Below are positions 20,152-31,959 of a stretch of DNA of 64,000 nucleotides, piece by piece. Under the pieces are notes generated by a model. It was given only the letters and a program-made list of their open reading frames with translations, had not been told where the DNA came from and did not search any database. This DNA is from Phycicoccus sp. CSK15P-2 (GTDB lineage: Bacteria > Actinomycetota > Actinomycetes > Actinomycetales > Dermatophilaceae). The position numbers and the translations under genes were made by a program. The stretch spans positions 113,806-177,805 of the forward strand of contig NZ_JAFDVE010000019.1 of the NCBI RefSeq assembly GCF_016888005.1. The letters are read 5' to 3'. Each line of letters begins with the position of its first letter. Positions within the stretch are counted from its first letter, which is position 1.

Positions 20152-21737
20152 CACTTCGCACTCCCGGAGGCTTCGGCGGCCGCGGACGGGTCGGTGACCC
20201 CGACGATCCGCATCGTGGTGTCGACGGCCGGGTTGACGATGTCGAGGACCGGCTTGGGGTAGAAGCCGAGGACCACGAACGAGGCGATGATCGGCGCGAC
20301 GACCCACTTCTCGCGGCCGGAGAGGTCACGCGGCGTCGCGTCGTCCGGGAACGAGGGCTTCGGCCCGGTCATGGTGCGCTGGTACATGAGCAGGATGTAC
20401 AGCGCGGCGAGGACGATGCCGAGCGCCGCGACGACCGCCGCCACCTTGTAGCGCATGAACGTGCCCTGGAGGACGAGGAACTCCGAGACGAAGGACGACA
20501 GCCCGGGGAGCGCGAGCGAGGACAGGCCCGCGACGAGGAACGTGCCGGCGAGCACCGGCGTGACCCGCTGCCACCCGCCGTAGTCGGGGATGCGCTTGCT
20601 GCCGCCGCGGGCGACGAGGAACCCGGCGATGAGGAAGAGCCCCGCGGTGGAGAAGCCGTGGTTGACCATGTACAGCGTCGAGCCGGCGCCGCCGACGCTC
20701 GTCATCGCGAAGATGCCGAGGACGATGAAGCCGAAGTGGCTGATCGAGGTGAACGCGATGAGCCGCATCATGTCGGTCTGGCCGATGGCGAGCAGCGCGC
20801 CGTAGACGACAGAGACGACCGCGAGGGTCAGCACGACCGGGGTCGCCCACTGCGAGGCCTCCGGGAAGAGCTGGAGGCAGAAGCGGATCATCCCGTAGGT
20901 GCCGACCTTGTCGAGGACGCCGACGAGGAGCACGGCCGTGGCAGGGCGGGCCTCGGTGGCGGCGTCCGGCAGCCAGGTGTGCACCGGCCACATCGGCGCC
21001 TTGACGGCGAACGCGATGAAGAACCCGACGAACATCCACCGCAGCGCCTCCGGGGACCCGGTGACGTTGCCGACGAGGTTCTGGACGAGGAAGCCGTCCT
21101 CGCCACCCGGGCCCGCGAAGTAGACCGCGATGACCGAGACGAGCATGACGAGCCCGCCGGCGAGGGAGAACAGGAGGAACTTCACCGCGGCGTACTGGCG
21201 TCGGGGCCCGCCGAACAGCCCGATGAGGAAGTACACCGGGATGAGCATGGCCTCGAAGAAGACGTAGAACAGGAAGACGTCGGTGGCGGCGAAGACGCCG
21301 ACCATGAAGGCCTCGAGGACGAGCATGAGCGCGAAGTACCGCTTGGTGCGGGTCGCGGCCACGTGCTCGGCCTGCGCGAAGTCGTCCTCGGTGTCGCCGA
21401 GCGGTACCGGCGTGACGTCGTCCCACGCCGCGAGCAGGCAGACCGGGGTGAGAATGGCCGCCATGACGACGAGCGCGAGCGCGATGCCGTCGACGCCCAG
21501 ACCGTAGGAGACCCCGAGCTGCGGGATCCACGAGTACGTCTCGGTGAGCTGGAACATCTCGTCGCTGCCGGAGTCGAACGCGACCCAGGCGAGGACCGCG
21601 AGGACGAGGGTGACGAGGGAGGCGCCCAGCGCGAGCGGCCTCGCCAGCCGGGCCGTGCCGGCCGGCAGCGCCGCGACGACGACCGCGCCCACGAGGGGCA
21701 CGACCATCATGAGCGTGAGCAGGGGCAGGGAGGTCAC
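20151..21737 (-). CDS. nuoM: NADH-quinone oxidoreductase subunit M
   Basis: 528 residues, antiporter-like membrane subunit of complex I. Seen: [17 protein letters not shown] with the key Glu, [20 protein letters not shown] with the pumping Lys and the family's WLP signature, and [13 protein letters not shown] 21737 overlaps the nuoL stop (GTGA). The N-terminal loop near residues 110-130 is acidic and not conserved in the family. Confidence 0.95.
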   Translation of the reverse strand: MTSLPLLTLMMVVPLVGAVVVAALPAGTARLARPLALGASLVTLVLAVLAWVAFDSGSDEMFQLTETYSWIPQLGVSYGLGVDGIALALVVMAAILTPVCLLAAWDDVTPVPLGDTEDDFAQAEHVAATRTKRYFALMLVLEAFMVGVFAATDVFLFYVFFEAMLIPVYFLIGLFGGPRRQYAAVKFLLFSLAGGLVMLVSVIAVYFAGPGGEDGFLVQNLVGNVTGSPEALRWMFVGFFIAFAVKAPMWPVHTWLPDAATEARPATAVLLVGVLDKVGTYGMIRFCLQLFPEASQWATPVVLTLAVVSVVYGALLAIGQTDMMRLIAFTSISHFGFIVLGIFAMTSVGGAGSTLYMVNHGFSTAGLFLIAGFLVARGGSKRIPDYGGWQRVTPVLAGTFLVAGLSSLALPGLSSFVSEFLVLQGTFMRYKVAAVVAALGIVLAALYILLMYQRTMTGPKPSFPDDATPRDLSGREKWVVAPIIASFVVLGFYPKPVLDIVNPAVDTTMRIVGVTDPSAAAEASGSAK

Positions 21738-23680
21738 TGGATCACCCACAGAGCACCGAGGACGGCGACGACGCCGGTGAGCATCGTCAGGGCATACGAC
21801 CGGGCGTAGCCGGTCTGGAGGCGACGCAGCCGCGAGCTGAACCCACCGACGAGCGCAGCCGTACCCCCGGCCGCGGCGTCGACGCCCCGGGCGTCGGCGA
21901 ACACGAGCGAGCGGGTCAGGTGGATGCCGGGGCGCATGAAGAGGCCCTCGTTCACGGCGTCCTGGTAGAGATCGACGCGAGCGGCGCGGGTGAGGACCGA
22001 GCCACGCGGGGCGACGTCGGGGACCTCGGCCTGCCAGTACTGGCGCCACGCGAGGAAGATGCCGAACGCGACGAACGCGAGGGTGAGCGCGATGAGCAGC
22101 GGCACGGCGATGACCGGGTGCTCCTCGCCGTGCTCGCCGACGACCGGCTCGAGCCACGAGACGATCGGGGCGGTCTCGGCGAACGGCCACGCGAGGAGGA
22201 GACCGAGGAAGGCCGACCCGGCGGCGAGGACCGTCATCGGGACGGTCATGAGCAGCGGCGACTCGTGCGGGTGGACGTCGTCGGTCCAGCGCTTGTCTCC
22301 CTGGAAGGTCATGAAGAACAGCCGGGACATGTAGAACGCGGTGACGCCGGCGCCGACGAGCGCGGCCCCGCCGAGGACCCAGGGCTGCCAGCCCTCGCCG
22401 ACGAAGGCGGCCTCGATGACCTTGTCCTTGGACCAGAAGCCGGAGAACGGCGGGACGCCGAGGATGGCGAGCCAGCCGAGCGCGAAGGTCGCCCAGGTGA
22501 CCTTCATCGCGCCGGAGAGCCCACCGAAGCGGCGCATGTCCACCTGGTCGTTCATGCCGTGCATGACCGACCCGGCGCCGAGGAACATCCCGGCCTTGAA
22601 GAAGCCGTGGGTGAGCAGGTGGAAGATCGCGAAGGCGTAGCCGACCGGGCCGAGCCCCGCGGCGAGCATCATGTAGCCGATCTGGCTCATCGTCGAGGCC
22701 GCCAGGGCCTTCTTGATGTCGTCCTTGGCGCAGCCGACGACGGCCCCGAAGAGCAGCGTGACGGCGCCGACGAGGGCCACGGCCAGCGCGGCGTCCGGCG
22801 CGGCGTCGAAGATGACGTGGGAGCGGACGACGAGGTAGACACCGGCGGTGACCATCGTCGCCGCGTGGATGAGCGCCGAGACCGGGGTGGGGCCGGCCAT
22901 CGCGTCGCCGAGCCAGGACTGCAGCGGGAACTGCGCCGACTTGCCGCACGCCCCGACGAGGAGCAGCAGCCCGATGGCGGTGAGCGTGGACTGGTTCGCC
23001 CCGGCGACGCCCTCGTTCACCGTCGCGTAGTCGACCCCGCCGAAGCTGATGAACATCGTCATGATCGCGATGGACAGCCCGAGGTCCCCGACCCGGTTGA
23101 CGAAGAACGCCTTGTTGGCCGCCGTGGCGTACGCCGGGTTCCAGTTCCAGAAGCCGATGAGGAGGTAGGACGCGAGGCCGACGCCCTCCCAGCCGACGAA
23201 GAGCAGCAGGTAGCTGTCGGCGAGGACGAGCAGCAGCATCGCCGCGACGAAGAGGTTGAGGTAGGCGAAGAAGCGCCGCTTGTCGGGGTCGTGCTCCATG
23301 TACCCGATCGAGTACACGTGGATGAGGGAGCCGACGAAGGTGATGAGCAGGACGAACGCCATCGACAGCGGGTCGACGAGCAGGCCGAGGTCGAGGTCGA
23401 AGGACCCCGCCGGCACCCAGCTCCACAGCGTCAGGTGGTGCGCGCGCTCCTCCGCGGCCTGGCCGAGCAGCTGGAACAGCACGACCACACCGACGACGAA
23501 GCTCGCCCACGACAGGCCCGTCGCGAGCAGCGGCCCCGCCTTGTCGGTGCGGCGCCCCCCGAGGAGGAGGACGGCCGCGCCGAGCAGCGGCAGCGCGACG
23601 AGCAGCCAGGCGACCGACGCCGCGCCGGTCGCGGCGCCGGCGGTCATCGCCTCGCCGTCGACGGTGAGAAGTGAATGCAC
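21734..23680 (-). CDS. nuoL: NADH-quinone oxidoreductase subunit L
   Basis: 648 residues, the largest antiporter-like subunit, with the long lateral helix expected at the C-terminal end. Seen: [18 protein letters not shown] (Glu of the channel), [33 protein letters not shown] in pieces around the pumping Lys and His, and SKDKVIE. The GTG at 23680 has AAGGAG 6 nt before it, one of the few places in the operon where genes do not overlap (9 bp after nuoK). Confidence 0.95.
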   Translation of the reverse strand: MHSLLTVDGEAMTAGAATGAASVAWLLVALPLLGAAVLLLGGRRTDKAGPLLATGLSWASFVVGVVVLFQLLGQAAEERAHHLTLWSWVPAGSFDLDLGLLVDPLSMAFVLLITFVGSLIHVYSIGYMEHDPDKRRFFAYLNLFVAAMLLLVLADSYLLLFVGWEGVGLASYLLIGFWNWNPAYATAANKAFFVNRVGDLGLSIAIMTMFISFGGVDYATVNEGVAGANQSTLTAIGLLLLVGACGKSAQFPLQSWLGDAMAGPTPVSALIHAATMVTAGVYLVVRSHVIFDAAPDAALAVALVGAVTLLFGAVVGCAKDDIKKALAASTMSQIGYMMLAAGLGPVGYAFAIFHLLTHGFFKAGMFLGAGSVMHGMNDQVDMRRFGGLSGAMKVTWATFALGWLAILGVPPFSGFWSKDKVIEAAFVGEGWQPWVLGGAALVGAGVTAFYMSRLFFMTFQGDKRWTDDVHPHESPLLMTVPMTVLAAGSAFLGLLLAWPFAETAPIVSWLEPVVGEHGEEHPVIAVPLLIALTLAFVAFGIFLAWRQYWQAEVPDVAPRGSVLTRAARVDLYQDAVNEGLFMRPGIHLTRSLVFADARGVDAAAGGTAALVGGFSSRLRRLQTGYARSYALTMLTGVVAVLGALWVIQ

Positions 23681-23689
23681 CAGTGCTCC

Positions 23690-23989
23690 TTACAGCTTCA
23701 GCAGGTTCGCGTCGTCGACCGAGGCCGACCGGCGGGACCGGAAGATCGCCATGATGATCGCGAGCCCCACGACGACCTCGGCCGCCGCGACGACCATGAC
23801 GAAGAGGGCGAGGACCTGGCCGTCGAGGTTTCCGTGCATCCGCGCGAACGTCACGAAGACGAGGTTCGCGGCGTTGAGCATGAGCTCGACACCCATGAAG
23901 ACGATGATCGCGTTGCGCCGGGTGAGCACGACGGCCCCGCCGATGACGAAGAGGACCGTCGCCAGGTAGACGTAGTTGACCAGGCTCAT
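23690..23989 (-). CDS. nuoK: NADH-quinone oxidoreductase subunit K
   Basis: 99 residues, three membrane segments, the usual length of NuoK. The conserved membrane glutamates are in [13 protein letters not shown] and [12 protein letters not shown]. The ATG overlaps the nuoJ stop (ATGA). Confidence 0.95.
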   Translation of the reverse strand: MSLVNYVYLATVLFVIGGAVVLTRRNAIIVFMGVELMLNAANLVFVTFARMHGNLDGQVLALFVMVVAAAEVVVGLAIIMAIFRSRRSASVDDANLLKL

Positions 23990-24756
23990 CGCTCGCCGCC
24001 CTCCTGGACCTCACGCTCGACCTCGCGCTCCTCCTCGACCCACAGCTCCGGTGAGACGTTCTGCTCGCGGGCGGTGAGGACGCGGGAGACGGAGAGGTCG
24101 GACGGGGTGCCGTCGGGCAGCAGCGCGGGCGTGTCGACGGCGTTGTGCCGCGCGTAGACCCCGGGGGCCGGCAGCCCGGCGAGGTGCTCGCCCTCGCGGA
24201 AGCGCCGCTTGCTCCACTCCTTCTGGTTCGGGCCCTTGCCGAGACGCTCGCGGTGGGCGAGCACCATGGCGCCGAGCGCCGCCGTGATGAGGAGGGCGCT
24301 GGTGATCTCGAAGACCCACACGTAGCGGCCGAAGATCAGCTCGGCGACACCGGAGACGTTGCCGGTCTCGGCGTTGACCTGCTCGAGCCCGGCCGGCTCG
24401 CCCCACGTGACCCGGCCGATGCCGGCGGCGAGGAAGCCACCGAGGCCGAGAGCGAGGACGGCGGTGGCCCACCGCTGACCCGTGAGGGTCTCGACGAGGC
24501 TGTCGCTGGAGTCGACGCCGATGAGCATGAGCACGAAGAGGAACAGCATCATGACGGCGCCGGTGTAGACGAAGATCTGGATGACCCCGAGGAAGTCGGC
24601 GTCCTGGGCGATGTAGAACACGCCGAGGATGATCATCGTCAGGGCCATGCCGAGCGCGGCGTGGACCGCCTTCTTCGCGAAGACGAGACCGAGGGCGCCG
24701 ACGACGGCCAGGGGCGCGAGGACCCAGAACATCACCTCTTCGCCGGTGCCGGTCAC
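23986..24756 (-). CDS. nuoJ: NADH-quinone oxidoreductase subunit J
   Basis: 256 residues: five membrane segments within the first 175 residues, including [21 protein letters not shown], the helix that rearranges during coupling. A hydrophilic C-terminal tail of about 80 residues (ending [12 protein letters not shown]) is longer than in E. coli NuoJ and is probably cytoplasmic. GTG 24756 overlaps the nuoI stop. Confidence 0.93.
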   Translation of the reverse strand: MTGTGEEVMFWVLAPLAVVGALGLVFAKKAVHAALGMALTMIILGVFYIAQDADFLGVIQIFVYTGAVMMLFLFVLMLIGVDSSDSLVETLTGQRWATAVLALGLGGFLAAGIGRVTWGEPAGLEQVNAETGNVSGVAELIFGRYVWVFEITSALLITAALGAMVLAHRERLGKGPNQKEWSKRRFREGEHLAGLPAPGVYARHNAVDTPALLPDGTPSDLSVSRVLTAREQNVSPELWVEEEREVEREVQEGGER

Positions 24757-25376
24757 GAGGTCACCTCCGCGTCGTCGGCAGGTGCGGTCCGGGCGGAGAC
24801 GACGTCGCGCTGGTGGTCGGTCGCCTCGGTCACCTTGCCGAGGTAGTAGTCGCGCTCCTCCATGCCGTCGGCCATCGGGAAGGGCGGACGGAGCATGCCC
24901 GACTGGAGCGGCGCGAGCAGCTGGTCCTTGGTGTAGATGAGGTCGGCGCGGTTGTCGTCGGCGAGCTCGTACTCGTTCGTCATGGTCAGCGCCCGGGTGG
25001 GGCAGGCCTCGATGCACAGCCCGCAGAAGATGCACCGCAGGTAGTTGATCTGGTAGACGAGGCCGTAGCGCTCGCCCGGGCTGAACCGGCCGGAGCCGTC
25101 GCCCGAGTCGTCGTTCGTGGCGCCCTCGACGAGGATCGCGTCGGCGGGGCAGGCCCAGGCGCACAGCTCGCAGCCGACGCACTTCTCGAGACCGTCCGGG
25201 TGCCGGTTCAGCTGGTGGCGGCCGTGGAACCGGGGTTGGGTCGGGCGCTTCTCCTCGGGGTACTCCTCGGTGATGACCTTGCGGAACATCGTCGAGAAGG
25301 TCACCCCGAAGCCGGCGACCGGGGCGAACAGGTCGGAGAGAAAGCCGGACTTCCTCTGCTCGTCAGGCACGGGCAT
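24753..25376 (-). CDS. nuoI: NADH-quinone oxidoreductase subunit I (2x[4Fe-4S])
   Basis: 207 residues, carrying clusters N6a and N6b that wire electrons from NuoG to NuoB. Two ferredoxin motifs are intact: [12 protein letters not shown] and [13 protein letters not shown] short insert with DDSGDGSG separates them. The C-terminal 40 residues after [14 protein letters not shown] are acidic and not conserved. The ATG lies inside the end of nuoH (14-nt overlap). Confidence 0.95.
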   Translation of the reverse strand: MPVPDEQRKSGFLSDLFAPVAGFGVTFSTMFRKVITEEYPEEKRPTQPRFHGRHQLNRHPDGLEKCVGCELCAWACPADAILVEGATNDDSGDGSGRFSPGERYGLVYQINYLRCIFCGLCIEACPTRALTMTNEYELADDNRADLIYTKDQLLAPLQSGMLRPPFPMADGMEERDYYLGKVTEATDHQRDVVSARTAPADDAEVTS

Positions 25377-26751
25377 CCTCCGTGGTCTCGGATCCGGCGG
25401 TCAGGGCCGGCGCGGCGAGCGAGGGCTCGCGCAGGCGCTGGCCCGGCATCGGTGGCACGGGGTGCCCACCGGCGTAGGGGTCGATCTCGTCGGGGACCTC
25501 CGGGTGGGCGGCGGCTTCCTGGCGCTCGGCCCGCGAGTCCCACAGCCAGCCGCCGACGAGGGCCAGCACGGCGATCACCCCGACGAGCAGCAGCGAGCTG
25601 CCCGGGAAGACCCGGCCGGCCACCGTGACGTCGCCGAACCAGTCGAGCCAGCCGTTCTGGCCCGCCCGGAAGAAGGCGACGAGGACGACCCAGCCGAGCG
25701 TGGCGGGGATGAGGAACTTCCACCCGAAGCGCATGAACTGGTCGTAGCGGACCCGGGGCAGCGAGCCGCGCAGCCAGACGAAGACGAACATGAACATCCA
25801 CAGCTTGGCGGTGAACCAGAGCAGGCCCCACCAGCCCTCGTTGAACATGCCGTCGTTGATCATCGAGATCGGCGGGGGCGCGAGCGGGCCGCCGAGGAAC
25901 ATCGTCGTGGCGAGCGCGGCGACGGTGAACATGTTGATGTACTCGCCGAGGAAGAACATCGCGAACCGCATCGAGCCGTACTCGGTGTGGAAGCCACCGG
26001 TGAGCTCGCCCTCGCCCTCCGCGAGGTCGAACGGGAGCCGGTTGGTCTCGCCGACCATCGTCACGAGGTAGACGAAGAAGCTGAAGAACGCCGGGACGAC
26101 GAACCAGAGGTCGCTCTGCGCGAGGACGATCTGCGAGGTCGACATCGAGCCGGCGTACAGGAAGACGGCGACGAGCGAGAGGCCCATCGCGATCTCGTAG
26201 GAGATCATCTGCGCCGAGCTGCGCAGGCCGCCCATGAGCGGGTAGGTGGAGCCCGAGGACCAGCCGGCGAGGACGACGCCGTAGATGCCGACGCCGGCGA
26301 CCGCGAGGACGAGCAGCACCGCGACCGGGGTGTCGGTGAGCTGGAACGGCGTGGTGTGCCCGAACATCGAGACCTCGCCCGCGAGCGGGATGATCGAGAA
26401 CGCGACGAAGCACATGGTCGCCGTGATGATCGGCGCGAGGGTGTAGACGAACGCGTCCGCGGCCTTGGGACGGACGTCCTCCTTGAGCATCGCCTTCATG
26501 CCGTCGGCGAGGGTCTGGAGGAGCCCGAACGGGCCGTTGCGGTTGGGGCCCGGGCGCTGCTGCATCCGCCCGATGACGCGGCGCTCGAACCAGATGACGA
26601 GCAGCGTCGAGACGAGCAGGTAGACGAAGACGATGAGCGCCTTGACGACGGTCAGCCAGAACGGGGTGTCGGAGAAGTCGGCCCGGGGGTTGTCGGCCCC
26701 GGCCAGCGAGACGAGGTCCGGCAGGACCACGGCGGCGGTGCTGCTGCTCAT
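25363..26751 (-). CDS. nuoH: NADH-quinone oxidoreductase subunit H
   Basis: 462 residues with eight or nine membrane segments; forms the quinone chamber of complex I. Seen: [46 protein letters not shown] in part, and [18 protein letters not shown] with its run of conserved acidic residues. A hydrophilic Pro-rich tail of about 50 residues at the end is an actinobacterial-type extension. The ATG overlaps the nuoG stop (ATGA). Confidence 0.95.
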   Translation of the reverse strand: MSSSTAAVVLPDLVSLAGADNPRADFSDTPFWLTVVKALIVFVYLLVSTLLVIWFERRVIGRMQQRPGPNRNGPFGLLQTLADGMKAMLKEDVRPKAADAFVYTLAPIITATMCFVAFSIIPLAGEVSMFGHTTPFQLTDTPVAVLLVLAVAGVGIYGVVLAGWSSGSTYPLMGGLRSSAQMISYEIAMGLSLVAVFLYAGSMSTSQIVLAQSDLWFVVPAFFSFFVYLVTMVGETNRLPFDLAEGEGELTGGFHTEYGSMRFAMFFLGEYINMFTVAALATTMFLGGPLAPPPISMINDGMFNEGWWGLLWFTAKLWMFMFVFVWLRGSLPRVRYDQFMRFGWKFLIPATLGWVVLVAFFRAGQNGWLDWFGDVTVAGRVFPGSSLLLVGVIAVLALVGGWLWDSRAERQEAAAHPEVPDEIDPYAGGHPVPPMPGQRLREPSLAAPALTAGSETTEDARA

Positions 26752-29237
26752 GACTCACCCTCCTTGGTGACGGAGACGAGCGTGCCGGGCGCCCCGGCGA
26801 GCGTGGCCCGCAGGTCGCAGCCGTCCGAGTTCGTGGGGAGCCACACGACGTTGTCGGCCATCTCGGTGACGACGACGGGTGCGGTCACGGTGGCCTGCTC
26901 GGCGCGGACCGTGATGGGGTCGCCGTCGGCGACGCCCAGGGCGGCGGCGGTCGTGGCCGACACCCGGGCGACCGGCTGCGGCGCGGTCCCGGCGAGGTAC
27001 GGCTCGCCGTCCTGGAGCGACCCGCGGTCGAGGAGGTGCCGCCAGGTGGCGAGGACCAGGGTGCCCTCGGTGAGCTCGGGGACCTCGCCGGCTTCGACGG
27101 ACGGACCGGCCGGGCGCGGCCCCACCCAGGGCCCGAGGGTCTGCATCTCGGTGCGGACCTCGCGTAGCGTCCGGGTGCCCAGGAAGTGGCCCATCTCGTC
27201 GGCGAGCATGTCCAGAGCCCGGTAGTCGCTGACGTACCCGGTGTCGAGCGCCGTCTCGAAGGGCCGGACCCGGCCCTCCCAGTCGACGAACGAGCCGCCC
27301 TTCTCGGCGTGCGCCGCGACGGGCAGGACGACGTCGGCCGCCTCGGTGACGGCCGAGCGGCGCAGCTCGAGCGAGACGACGAAGGTGTCCCGGAGGGCGT
27401 CCTCCGTGCCGGGGACCCCGAGGTCGGCCGGGTCGACCCCGCCGACGACGAGGGCGCCGAGCTCGCCCGCGGCGGCTGCCGCGACGATGCCGGCGGTGTC
27501 CCGGCCGGGGGTGTCGGGCAGACCGGCGATCTCCCAGACCGACGAGACCTGGCTGCGGGCCTCGGCCTCGGCGACGGGTCGGCCACCGGGCAGGAGGGTG
27601 GGCAGCGCACCGGCCTCGAGCGCCCCCCGCTCACCGGCCCGCCGCGGGACCCAGGCGAGCCGGGCCCCGGTGGACTCGGCGAGGGCGAGCGCCGCGGACA
27701 GGGCGCCGGGGACGGACGCGAGCCGCTCCCCGACGAGGACGACCCCACCGTCGCGCAGGGCCTCGGCGGCGGCCTCGACGGTGTCGGTGCCCGAGCCGGC
27801 GGCGAGGGCCCGCAGGATCTCCGGCTCGGTGCCGGGCGCGGTGGGGATGAGTGTGCCGCCCATCTTCGCCAGGCCGCGGGTGGCGACCGCCGAGACCCCG
27901 AAGACGCGGGTGGCGTTCTTGCGGTAGGCCTTGCGCAGCCGGAGGAAGACGATCGGGCTCTCGTCCTCGGGCTCGAAGCCGACGAGGACGACGGCCTTGG
28001 CCGCCTGGAGGTCGGCGTAGGTGACCGCCTCGCCCTGCGTGTCGGAGCCGGCCGGGCCGGTGCCGACGACGTGCGCGGCGAGGAAGTCGGCCTCCTCCGC
28101 CGAGTGCGGACGGGCCCGGAAGTCGACGTCGTTCGTGCCGAGCACCCCGCGGGCGAACTTGCCGTACGCGTAGGCGTCCTCGGCGCTGACCCGGCCCCCG
28201 ACGAGCACGCCCGCGGCGGTCCCGGCGAGACCCGCCGCGGCGCGCTGCAGGGCCTCGGGCCAGGACGCGACGCGCAGCTGCCCGTCCTCACCGCGGACCA
28301 TGGGGAGCTCGATGCGGTCGCCGACCTGGGTGTAGGTGAACGCCCAGCGGCCCTTGTCGCAGTTCCAGTCCTCGTTGACCGCCGGGTCGGCCTGGGCCAT
28401 CCGGCGCAGGACGCCGCCGCGCCGGTGGTCGGTGCGCTGGGCGCAGCCGCTGGCGCAGTGCTCGCACACGCTCGGGGTTGACACGAGGTCGAAGGGGCGG
28501 GAGCGGAAGCGGTAGGCCGAGCCCGTGAGCGCACCGACCGGACAGATCTGGACGGTGTTGCCGGAGAAGTAGGACTCGAACGGCTTCTCCTCGTAGATGC
28601 CGACCTGCTGCAGGGCCCCGCGCTCGACGAGCGCGATGAAGGGGTCGCCGGCGACCTGGTCGGAGAAGCGGGTGCAGCGGGCGCACAGGACGCAGCGCTC
28701 GCGGTCGAGGAGCACCTGGCTGCTGATGTTGACCGGCTTGGGGTAGGTGCGCTTGACGTCCTCGAAGCGCGAGGTGCCCCGGCCGTTGCTCATCGCCTGG
28801 TTCTGCAGCGGGCACTCGCCGCCCTTGTCGCAGACCGGGCAGTCGAGCGGGTGGTTGATGAGCAGGAGCTCCATGACGCCCTTCTGCGCCTTGTCGGCAC
28901 CCTCGGACGTGTACTGCGTCTTGACGATCATCCCGTCGGCGACGGTCATCGTGCACGACGCCTGCGGCTTCATCCGCCCGGGCGGGCCCTGCATCTGGGT
29001 CGGCTCACCGGGCGTGCCGTCCGGCCCCGGACGCCCGGGCATCCAGACCTCGACGAGGCACTGCCGGCAGGCACCCACCGGGTCAAGGCCCGGGTGGTCG
29101 CAGAAGCGCGGGATGTCGATCCCGGCGTGCTCGGCGGCCCGGATGATGAGGGTGCCCTTGGGCACCGACACCTCGAGGCCGTCGATCGTCAGGGTGACGA
29201 GGTCGGCCGGGGCCTTGGTCTCGGGAGTGGCGGTCAT
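26748..29237 (-). CDS. nuoG: NADH-quinone oxidoreductase subunit G
   Basis: 829 residues, the large Fe-S subunit. N-terminal [2Fe-2S] ligands: [16 protein letters not shown] and the Cys of QASCTM. The N5 cluster motif [14 protein letters not shown] has the His ligand. N4 ligands are in [11 protein letters not shown] with QICPVGALT. The optional N7 cluster motif CxxCxxxC followed 27 residues later by C is complete (CEHCASGC to NCDKG). The rest is a molybdopterin-oxidoreductase-like domain without an obvious cofactor role. The ATG at 29237 overlaps the nuoF stop. Confidence 0.95.
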   Translation of the reverse strand: MTATPETKAPADLVTLTIDGLEVSVPKGTLIIRAAEHAGIDIPRFCDHPGLDPVGACRQCLVEVWMPGRPGPDGTPGEPTQMQGPPGRMKPQASCTMTVADGMIVKTQYTSEGADKAQKGVMELLLINHPLDCPVCDKGGECPLQNQAMSNGRGTSRFEDVKRTYPKPVNISSQVLLDRERCVLCARCTRFSDQVAGDPFIALVERGALQQVGIYEEKPFESYFSGNTVQICPVGALTGSAYRFRSRPFDLVSTPSVCEHCASGCAQRTDHRRGGVLRRMAQADPAVNEDWNCDKGRWAFTYTQVGDRIELPMVRGEDGQLRVASWPEALQRAAAGLAGTAAGVLVGGRVSAEDAYAYGKFARGVLGTNDVDFRARPHSAEEADFLAAHVVGTGPAGSDTQGEAVTYADLQAAKAVVLVGFEPEDESPIVFLRLRKAYRKNATRVFGVSAVATRGLAKMGGTLIPTAPGTEPEILRALAAGSGTDTVEAAAEALRDGGVVLVGERLASVPGALSAALALAESTGARLAWVPRRAGERGALEAGALPTLLPGGRPVAEAEARSQVSSVWEIAGLPDTPGRDTAGIVAAAAAGELGALVVGGVDPADLGVPGTEDALRDTFVVSLELRRSAVTEAADVVLPVAAHAEKGGSFVDWEGRVRPFETALDTGYVSDYRALDMLADEMGHFLGTRTLREVRTEMQTLGPWVGPRPAGPSVEAGEVPELTEGTLVLATWRHLLDRGSLQDGEPYLAGTAPQPVARVSATTAAALGVADGDPITVRAEQATVTAPVVVTEMADNVVWLPTNSDGCDLRATLAGAPGTLVSVTKEGES

Positions 29238-30562
29238 GCGGAGACGGTCTCCTTCGCGTCGCCGTCCTTGGCCCACAGGGTGGACGCGGCCCGGTCGAAC
29301 GGGCAGCCACCGTGGGTGAGGTGGGCGACGTACTCGTCACGGAAGTACTCGATCGAGCTCGTGATCGGGCTCGTGGCGCCGTCACCGAGGGCGCAGAAGC
29401 TGCGGCCGAGGATGTTGTCGCAGATGTCGAGGAGCTTGTCGAGGTCGGCCTCGTCGCCCTCACCGTGCTCGAGCCGGCCGAGGATCTGCTTGAGCCACCA
29501 GGTGCCCTCGCGGCACGGCGTGCACTTGCCGCAGGACTCGTGCTTGTAGAAGTCGGTCCAGCGGTCGACGGCCCGCACGACGCAGACCGTCTCGTCGAAG
29601 ACCTGGAGCGCACGGGTGCCGAGCATGGAGCCGGCGGCGGCGACCGACTCGAAGTCGAGGGGGACGTCGAGGTGCTCGGCCGTGAACAGCGGCGTGGAGG
29701 ACCCCCCGGGGGTCCAGAACTTCAGCGCCTTGTCGGGGTCGCGCATCCCGCCGGCCATGTCGACGAGCTCACGCATCGTGATGCCGAGGGGGGCCTCGAA
29801 CTGGCCGGGGTTCCTCACGTGCCCGGAGAGGCTGAAGATGCCGAAGCCGGTGGACTTCTCGGTGCCCATGCCGGTGAACCAGTCGACGCCCTCGAGGACG
29901 ATGCCCGGCACCGACGCGATGGACTCGACGTTGTTGACCGACGTGGGGCGGGCGTACAGGCCGGCTGCGCCGGGGAACGGCGGCTTGCTGCGCGGCTGGC
30001 CGCGGCGGCCCTCGAGGCTGTCGAGGAGCGCAGTCTCCTCGCCGCAGATGTACGCGCCGGCTCCGGCGTGGACGGTGATGTCCACGGTGACGCCCGAGCC
30101 GTTGACGTCGCTGCCGAGCAGGCCGGCCGCGCGGGCCTCCTCGACGGCGCGCAGGAGGCGCCGGTAGACGTGGACGACCTCGCCACGCAGGTAGATGAAG
30201 GCGTGCTCGCAGCCGATGGCGTACGAGGAGATGATGACGCCCTCGATGAGCACGTGCGGGTTGGCCATCATGAGCGGGATGTCCTTGCAGGTTCCCGGCT
30301 CGGACTCGTCGGCGTTGACGACGAGGTAACGAGGGCCGCCGTCCGGCGGGGCCATGAACGACCACTTCATGCCGGTGGGGAAGCCGGCGCCGCCGCGCCC
30401 GCGCAGCGAGGACTCCTTGACCGCACCGAGGATGTCGGCGGCCTCCATCGACAGGGCCTTCTCGAGCGCCCGGTACCCGCCGTCACGGCGGTAGGTCTCG
30501 AGGGTCCACGACTGCGGGTCGTCCCAGGAGCGGGTGAGGATCGGGGTCAGCGTCGTGGCCAT
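29234..30562 (-). CDS. nuoF: NADH-quinone oxidoreductase subunit F (NADH/FMN binding)
   Basis: 442 residues, the entry point of electrons. The glycine-rich NADH/FMN region [13 protein letters not shown] lies near residue 55, a second flavin segment [15 protein letters not shown] near 160, and the N3 [4Fe-4S] ligands in [13 protein letters not shown] near 350 plus the later Cys of SFCALGDGA. Length and motifs are normal. Its ATG shares one base with the nuoE stop. Confidence 0.96.
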   Translation of the reverse strand: MATTLTPILTRSWDDPQSWTLETYRRDGGYRALEKALSMEAADILGAVKESSLRGRGGAGFPTGMKWSFMAPPDGGPRYLVVNADESEPGTCKDIPLMMANPHVLIEGVIISSYAIGCEHAFIYLRGEVVHVYRRLLRAVEEARAAGLLGSDVNGSGVTVDITVHAGAGAYICGEETALLDSLEGRRGQPRSKPPFPGAAGLYARPTSVNNVESIASVPGIVLEGVDWFTGMGTEKSTGFGIFSLSGHVRNPGQFEAPLGITMRELVDMAGGMRDPDKALKFWTPGGSSTPLFTAEHLDVPLDFESVAAAGSMLGTRALQVFDETVCVVRAVDRWTDFYKHESCGKCTPCREGTWWLKQILGRLEHGEGDEADLDKLLDICDNILGRSFCALGDGATSPITSSIEYFRDEYVAHLTHGGCPFDRAASTLWAKDGDAKETVSA

Positions 30563-31959
30563 CAGGAGCCCTTCCCGTCGCGGCGTCGGTCACGTGCGTC
30601 GGTGAAGCCCGCCGCCTCGGCGGCCGCGACGTCCCGGAACCACACCTCGGCCTTGGTGCGCCCGTACCAGGGCGACTCCGGGGTGTGGAACAGCATGGAG
30701 TCGGCGTTGCCCTTGACGTCCCAGCCGCGCGGGCCGAGGCCGTCCGGGCCCGGCTGCGCCGAGCCGTCGCCGAAGCCGGCGTCCTCGTGGTCGCCACGGT
30801 CGGCGGCCCGAGGCGCGGCGTCGTCGAAGAGGGTGGCCTCCGGCGCGGCGTCCCGACCGGCCGGGACGGACGCGCTCTGCGCCGAGACGTTGGCGAGGCG
30901 GTCCTTCGGGTGGTCGAGGTCGGCAGCCTGGGCCGGGGCGATGTCGACGGTGTCGGCGGCGGCCTCGGCCTGCCGGGCCACCCCGCTCACGCCGTCGCCG
31001 GTGGAGACGACGGGAGGCTCGGCGGACGGCTCGTCGGAGGAGCGCTTGGCCTCCTGCTCGCCCTTCTCCGGAGCCTTCTCGCCGGCGTCGGACGCGCTCT
31101 TCTCGCCGGGGGCGTCGTCGGACTCGTCACGCGTCGCGGCGGGCTCGGCCTGGTCGGCCTCGGCCTCGTCGCTCGCGGGGGTCGTCTCGGTGCTGCCCGG
31201 GGCGTCGGCGGTCGGGGTCCGGCCGCCACCGGTCGTGCCCTCGCCCTCGGGGGCGGTCCAGCCGTTGCGCTTGGCGAGCTCGAGGCCGACCAGGCTCGCC
31301 GGGCCGGCGCCGACGCCCTCGTCCGCGAGCCCGTCGGAGAACCCGGCGAGGGTGCGGCTGACCTCCTTGAAGGAGCACACCCGGCTCGGACCACGGGTGG
31401 GCGCGACGGGCTTGCCGTCGCGGAGGTCGTCGACGAGCTGCATGGTGCTCTCGGGCGTCTGGTTGTCGAAGAACTCCCAGTTCGCCATGACCACCGGCGC
31501 GTAGTCGCACGCGGCGTTGCACTCGACGCGCTCGAGGGTGATCGTGCCGTCCTCGGTCGTCTCGTCATGGCCGATGCCGAGGTGCTCGGAGACGGCGTCC
31601 CAGATCTCGTCGCCGCCCATGATCGCGCACAGGGTGTTCGTGCAGACCCCGACCGTGTACTCGCCGTTGGGGTGGCGCTTGTACTGGGTGTAGAACGTCG
31701 CGACGCCGGAGACCTCGGCGGTCGTGAGGTCGAGGAGCTCGGCGCAGAGGTCGATGCCCCGGCCGGTCACGTAGCCGTCGACGGACTGGACGAGGTGGAG
31801 CAGAGGCAGGAGCGCCGAGCGCTTCTGCGGGTAGCGCGCGATGACCTGCGCGGCGTCGGCGCGGAACTGCGCCTCGACGTCGGCGGGGTAGCGCTGCTTG
31901 CTCTCCTCGGGCACCGTGAGGTGACCGGAAGCGGACTGCAGACCGAAGTCACCGGCCAT
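30562..31959 (-). CDS. nuoE: NADH-quinone oxidoreductase subunit E with long C-terminal extension
   Basis: 465 residues, about twice the family length. Residues 1-200 are an ordinary NuoE: thioredoxin-like fold with the N1a [2Fe-2S] ligands Cys106 and Cys111 (CTNTLC) and Cys147 and Cys151 (CNAAC). Residues about 235-410 are a low-complexity linker rich in Ala, Glu, Asp, Pro, Ser and Gly. Residues 412-453 form a compact module, WDVKGNADSMLFHTPESP then WYGRTKAEVWF and AEAAGF. Its KGN, FH, YG.T, E.WF and AGF positions resemble small C-terminal modules found on unrelated actinobacterial and firmicute proteins. The ATG shares one base with the nuoD stop. The frame is open throughout, so this is a real fusion, not a misread. 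Confidence 0.93.
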   Translation of the reverse strand: MAGDFGLQSASGHLTVPEESKQRYPADVEAQFRADAAQVIARYPQKRSALLPLLHLVQSVDGYVTGRGIDLCAELLDLTTAEVSGVATFYTQYKRHPNGEYTVGVCTNTLCAIMGGDEIWDAVSEHLGIGHDETTEDGTITLERVECNAACDYAPVVMANWEFFDNQTPESTMQLVDDLRDGKPVAPTRGPSRVCSFKEVSRTLAGFSDGLADEGVGAGPASLVGLELAKRNGWTAPEGEGTTGGGRTPTADAPGSTETTPASDEAEADQAEPAATRDESDDAPGEKSASDAGEKAPEKGEQEAKRSSDEPSAEPPVVSTGDGVSGVARQAEAAADTVDIAPAQAADLDHPKDRLANVSAQSASVPAGRDAAPEATLFDDAAPRAADRGDHEDAGFGDGSAQPGPDGLGPRGWDVKGNADSMLFHTPESPWYGRTKAEVWFRDVAAAEAAGFTDARDRRRDGKGS

